25,740 nucleotides of DNA from an uncultured Haemophilus sp. (GTDB lineage Bacteria > Pseudomonadota > Gammaproteobacteria > Enterobacterales > Pasteurellaceae): contig NZ_CALJRX010000072.1 in the NCBI RefSeq assembly GCF_937976265.1, forward strand, positions 1 through 25,740, given 5' to 3'. Below the pieces are notes generated by a model. That model was not told the origin of the DNA and ran no database searches. It saw only the letters and a list, made by a program, of their open reading frames with translations. A program made the translations under genes and the position numbers. Below, in pieces: positions 23,909-25,740 of this stretch (position 1 is the stretch's first letter; every line of letters starts with the position of its first letter).

Positions 23909-25007
23909 ATGTTTGAAATCAATCCAATCAAAAACAAAATCGCCGACCTTTCCGAGCGCACTTCTGTGCTTCGGGGGTATCTTTGACTTCGACGCAAAAG
24001 TTGAGCGTTTAGAAGAGGTTAATGCCGAATTAGAACAACCCGATGTGTGGAACGAGCCTGAAAAAGCCCAAGCGCTTGGGAAAGAACGTGTTTCACTTGA
24101 ACAAGTGGTTGATACCATCAAAAATTTAGAACAAGGTTTAGAAGATGTTGAAGGGCTGCTTGAATTAGCCGTTGAAGCGGAAGATGAAGAAACCTTCAAT
24201 GAGGCTGTTGCTGAATTAGATGAGCTTGAACAACAACTCGCAAAATTAGAATTCCGACGCATGTTTAGCGGTGAACATGACGCATGTGATTGTTATGTCG
24301 ATTTACAAGCAGGTTCTGGTGGTACAGAAGCGCAAGACTGGACGGAAATGTTACTTCGCATGTACCTTCGTTGGGCTGAAAGCAAAGGCTTTAAAACGGA
24401 GTTAATGGAAGTCTCTGATGGCGATGTGGCAGGTTTAAAATCAGCGACCATTCGTGTTAGTGGCGAATATGCTTTCGGTTGGTTACGTACGGAAACCGGT
24501 ATTCATCGTTTAGTGCGTAAAAGTCCATTCGACTCTAATAATCGACGTCATACATCGTTTGCAGCGGCTTTCGTTTATCCTGAAATTGATGACGATATTG
24601 ATATTGAAATCAATCCGGCAGATTTACGTATTGATGTTTACCGAGCATCCGGTGCGGGTGGTCAGCACGTCAATAAAACTGAAAGTGCGGTGCGTATTAC
24701 TCACATGCCAAGTGGGATTGTCGTGCAATGTCAAAACGATCGTTCTCAACACAAAAATAAAGATCAAGCCATGAAGCAGTTAAAAGCGAAATTGTATGAG
24801 CTTGAGTTACAAAAGAAAAATGCGGACAAACAAGCGATGGAAGATAATAAATCTGATATCGGTTGGGGCAGCCAAATTCGTTCTTATGTGTTAGATGATG
24901 CGCGTATTAAGGATCTCCGCACAGGCGTTGAAAATCGTAATACACAAGCCGTACTGGATGGCGATCTTGACCGATTTATTGAAGCAAGCTTAAAAGCGGG
25001 ACTTTAA
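23909..25007 (+). CDS. prfB: Peptide chain release factor 2, programmed +1 frameshift
   Basis: RF2 ends translation at UGA and UAA. The gene starts at the ATG at 23909 (MFEINPIKNK) and meets an in-frame TGA at codon 26 (23984-23986). A Shine-Dalgarno-like CGGGGG sits just upstream, and CTT TGA C is the known slippage site; shifting +1 at CTT continues as LDFDAKVERL. The product is then 365 residues, equal to E. coli RF2. The recognition tripeptide SPF and the catalytic GGQ are intact. The residue before SGAGGQ is Ala, the common active form, not the Thr of E. coli K-12. An uptake signal lies in the gene (24683). A simple ORF call starting at 23913 would miss the true N-terminus. Confidence 0.97.
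23976..23987 (+). promoter_or_regulatory. RF2 recoding (+1 frameshift) site
   Basis: GGGGGT followed by ATCTTTGAC holds the internal ribosome-pairing sequence, the slippery CTT codon and the UGA at 23984-23986. When RF2 is scarce the ribosome pauses at UGA and slips forward, raising RF2 synthesis. Confidence 0.95.
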
Positions 25008-25024
25008 TCATCTCTTATACAAAA

Positions 25025-25056
25025 AAAGTGCGGTCAATTTTCAACCGCACTCTTTT
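25025..25056. terminator. Terminator from an inverted uptake-signal pair, one arm altered
   Basis: AGTGCGGT (25027-25034) pairs with ACCGCACT (25044-25051), loop about nine bases, with A and T tracts on the two sides. The left arm is a perfect uptake signal (25026-25034); the right arm reads ACCGCACTC, one base off. It lies between convergent genes and can act both ways. Confidence 0.8.
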
Positions 25057-25057
25057 A

Positions 25058-25740
25058 TTACACGTCTTCTTTTTCTTTCACTTTCGTCTTACCAAGTACC
25101 GTATCTTTCATCACCATCAGCAATTCTTTTTGCACATGAGAAAGCTTTGGTTTTTCGGCTTTCTCAAATGCCAGTGGACGACAAAACTCCATGGCTTTTA
25201 TGCCCAATCGAGCTGTCAATAATCCCACGCCCATCCCCTGCGCCGCTCGAGCAGAAAGTTTCGCGGTAATATCTTGCGAAAGCCAATCCATCCCTAAATC
25301 TTGTACAATCTCCGTTGCCCCAGCAAAAGCAAGATTCACTAACACCATTCTGAGCAAACGAAGACGGGTAAAATACCCTAGCTCAATCCCATAAATCGCT
25401 GCAATTTTATTGATTAAACGAATATTTCGCCACGCAATAAAAAACATATCAATAACGGCCAAAGGACTAATTGCCACAATCACCGCTGATTCTGCTGCCA
25501 TTTTCGTAATCAGTTTTTTCGCTTTTTGATCAAAAGACTGTAACACCGTTTGACTGAATAAATGAGTAACTTCGCGAGCAGAATAACTTTCATTCAGCTG
25601 TTTTTCCCATTGTACAATTGCGGGATGCTGCGGATCTAGCTTTAATGTATCCGCAATCGACAGACACAAGGCTTTTCCTTTCTCACTATCCTGTTCAGAA
25701 AAAACGTGATGATTTTTAACCGCACTTTCACCTATTAATC
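25058..25740 (-). CDS. YcjF-like DUF697 inner-membrane protein, N-terminus outside the window
   Basis: The frame is open to the window edge, so only the C-terminal 226 residues are seen; TTG at 25669-25667 is an internal Leu codon, not a start. The visible part resembles the YcjF/UPF0283 family: an amphipathic N-terminal part (HPAIVQWEKQL), EVTHLFSQTVL, then a DUF697 region with hydrophobic helices (AAESAVIVAISPLAVIDMFF; about 80-100 of the visible frame) and a Lys/Glu-rich C-terminus. In other bacteria YcjF follows the GTPase YcjX, likely encoded just outside the window. Function is unknown. An uptake signal lies near the edge (25719). Confidence 0.78.
   Translation of the reverse strand, partial: LIGESAVKNHHVFSEQDSEKGKALCLSIADTLKLDPQHPAIVQWEKQLNESYSAREVTHLFSQTVLQSFDQKAKKLITKMAAESAVIVAISPLAVIDMFFIAWRNIRLINKIAAIYGIELGYFTRLRLLRMVLVNLAFAGATEIVQDLGMDWLSQDITAKLSARAAQGMGVGLLTARLGIKAMEFCRPLAFEKAEKPKLSHVQKELLMVMKDTVLGKTKVKEKEDV

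Larger units (their letters stand above)
1529..25727. repeat. Dispersed DNA uptake signals (22 perfect 9-mers)
   Basis: Perfect AAGTGCGGT on the plus strand starts at 8867, 10573, 13258, 16356, 20461, 21282, 22193, 23080, 24683 and 25026; the complement ACCGCACTT starts at 1529, 3796, 4777, 8244, 11548, 12586, 13275, 13422, 15314, 18848, 19775 and 25719. They mark self DNA for natural transformation in Haemophilus. The first 1.5 kb, and the stretch 4786-8243 that contains the flippase and pyruvyl transferase genes, have none. Counted by eye; one or two may be missed. Confidence 0.9.

Noticed and set aside
23900..24262. Serine-rich antisense frame over prfB
   Set aside because: It lies opposite conserved RF2 sequence, and its serine-rich make-up is a by-product of the prfB codons.
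1..25740. CRISPR arrays, tRNA or rRNA genes, insertion sequences, att sites
   Set aside because: No regularly spaced repeats, cloverleaf genes, transposase frames or flanking direct repeats were seen.

Overview
The window reads as chromosome from a Haemophilus-type Pasteurellaceae, most likely Haemophilus parainfluenzae or a close relative. DNA is AT-rich. I counted 22 perfect copies by eye of the H. influenzae-subtype DNA uptake signal (AAGTGCGGT or its complement). Several gene blocks keep the H. influenzae Rd order as I remember it: dsbC-recJ-mtnN-cmk-rpsA-ihfB-lapAB-pyrF-yciH, and zevAB close to ettA. Species assignment is inference.

Layout. (1) 1-1252: three tightly coupled accessory genes encoding a GHKL-type ATPase (5' end outside the window), a STAS-like DUF4325 protein and a one-helix membrane protein. 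This block has no uptake signals and ends in terminators. (2) 1425-5511: a TonB-dependent receptor behind a promoter that abuts a Fur-like box, then a YddA/SbmA-type ABC protein. (3) 5589-8867: a strong promoter, then a Wzx-like flippase, a polysaccharide pyruvyl transferase-family protein and an ElyC/YdcF-type protein with overlapping ends. (4) 8915-9577: a nitroreductase. (5) 9619-11232, minus strand: the zinc system zevAB. (6) 11233-11579: an intergenic region with a perfect FNR box, a plausible -10 and a strong terminator about 115 nt downstream. I read it as an anaerobically induced small RNA, possibly an FnrS counterpart. (7) 11580-13662: ettA and a SirB2-like membrane protein.

(8) 13710-19869, minus strand: housekeeping genes yciH, pyrF, lapB, lapA, ihfB, rpsA, cmk and mtnN. 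(9) 19869-23103, minus strand: a DsbA-like thioredoxin-fold protein, recJ and dsbC. (10) 23216-23831: a secreted helical protein of unknown family with its own promoter, leader hairpin and terminator. (11) 23909-25007: prfB with its programmed +1 frameshift. (12) 25058 to the window end, minus strand: the C-terminal part of a YcjF/DUF697 membrane protein.

The least explained parts are the ATPase/STAS/membrane trio at the left edge, which looks like a partner-switching module, and the FNR-controlled RNA candidate upstream of ettA.
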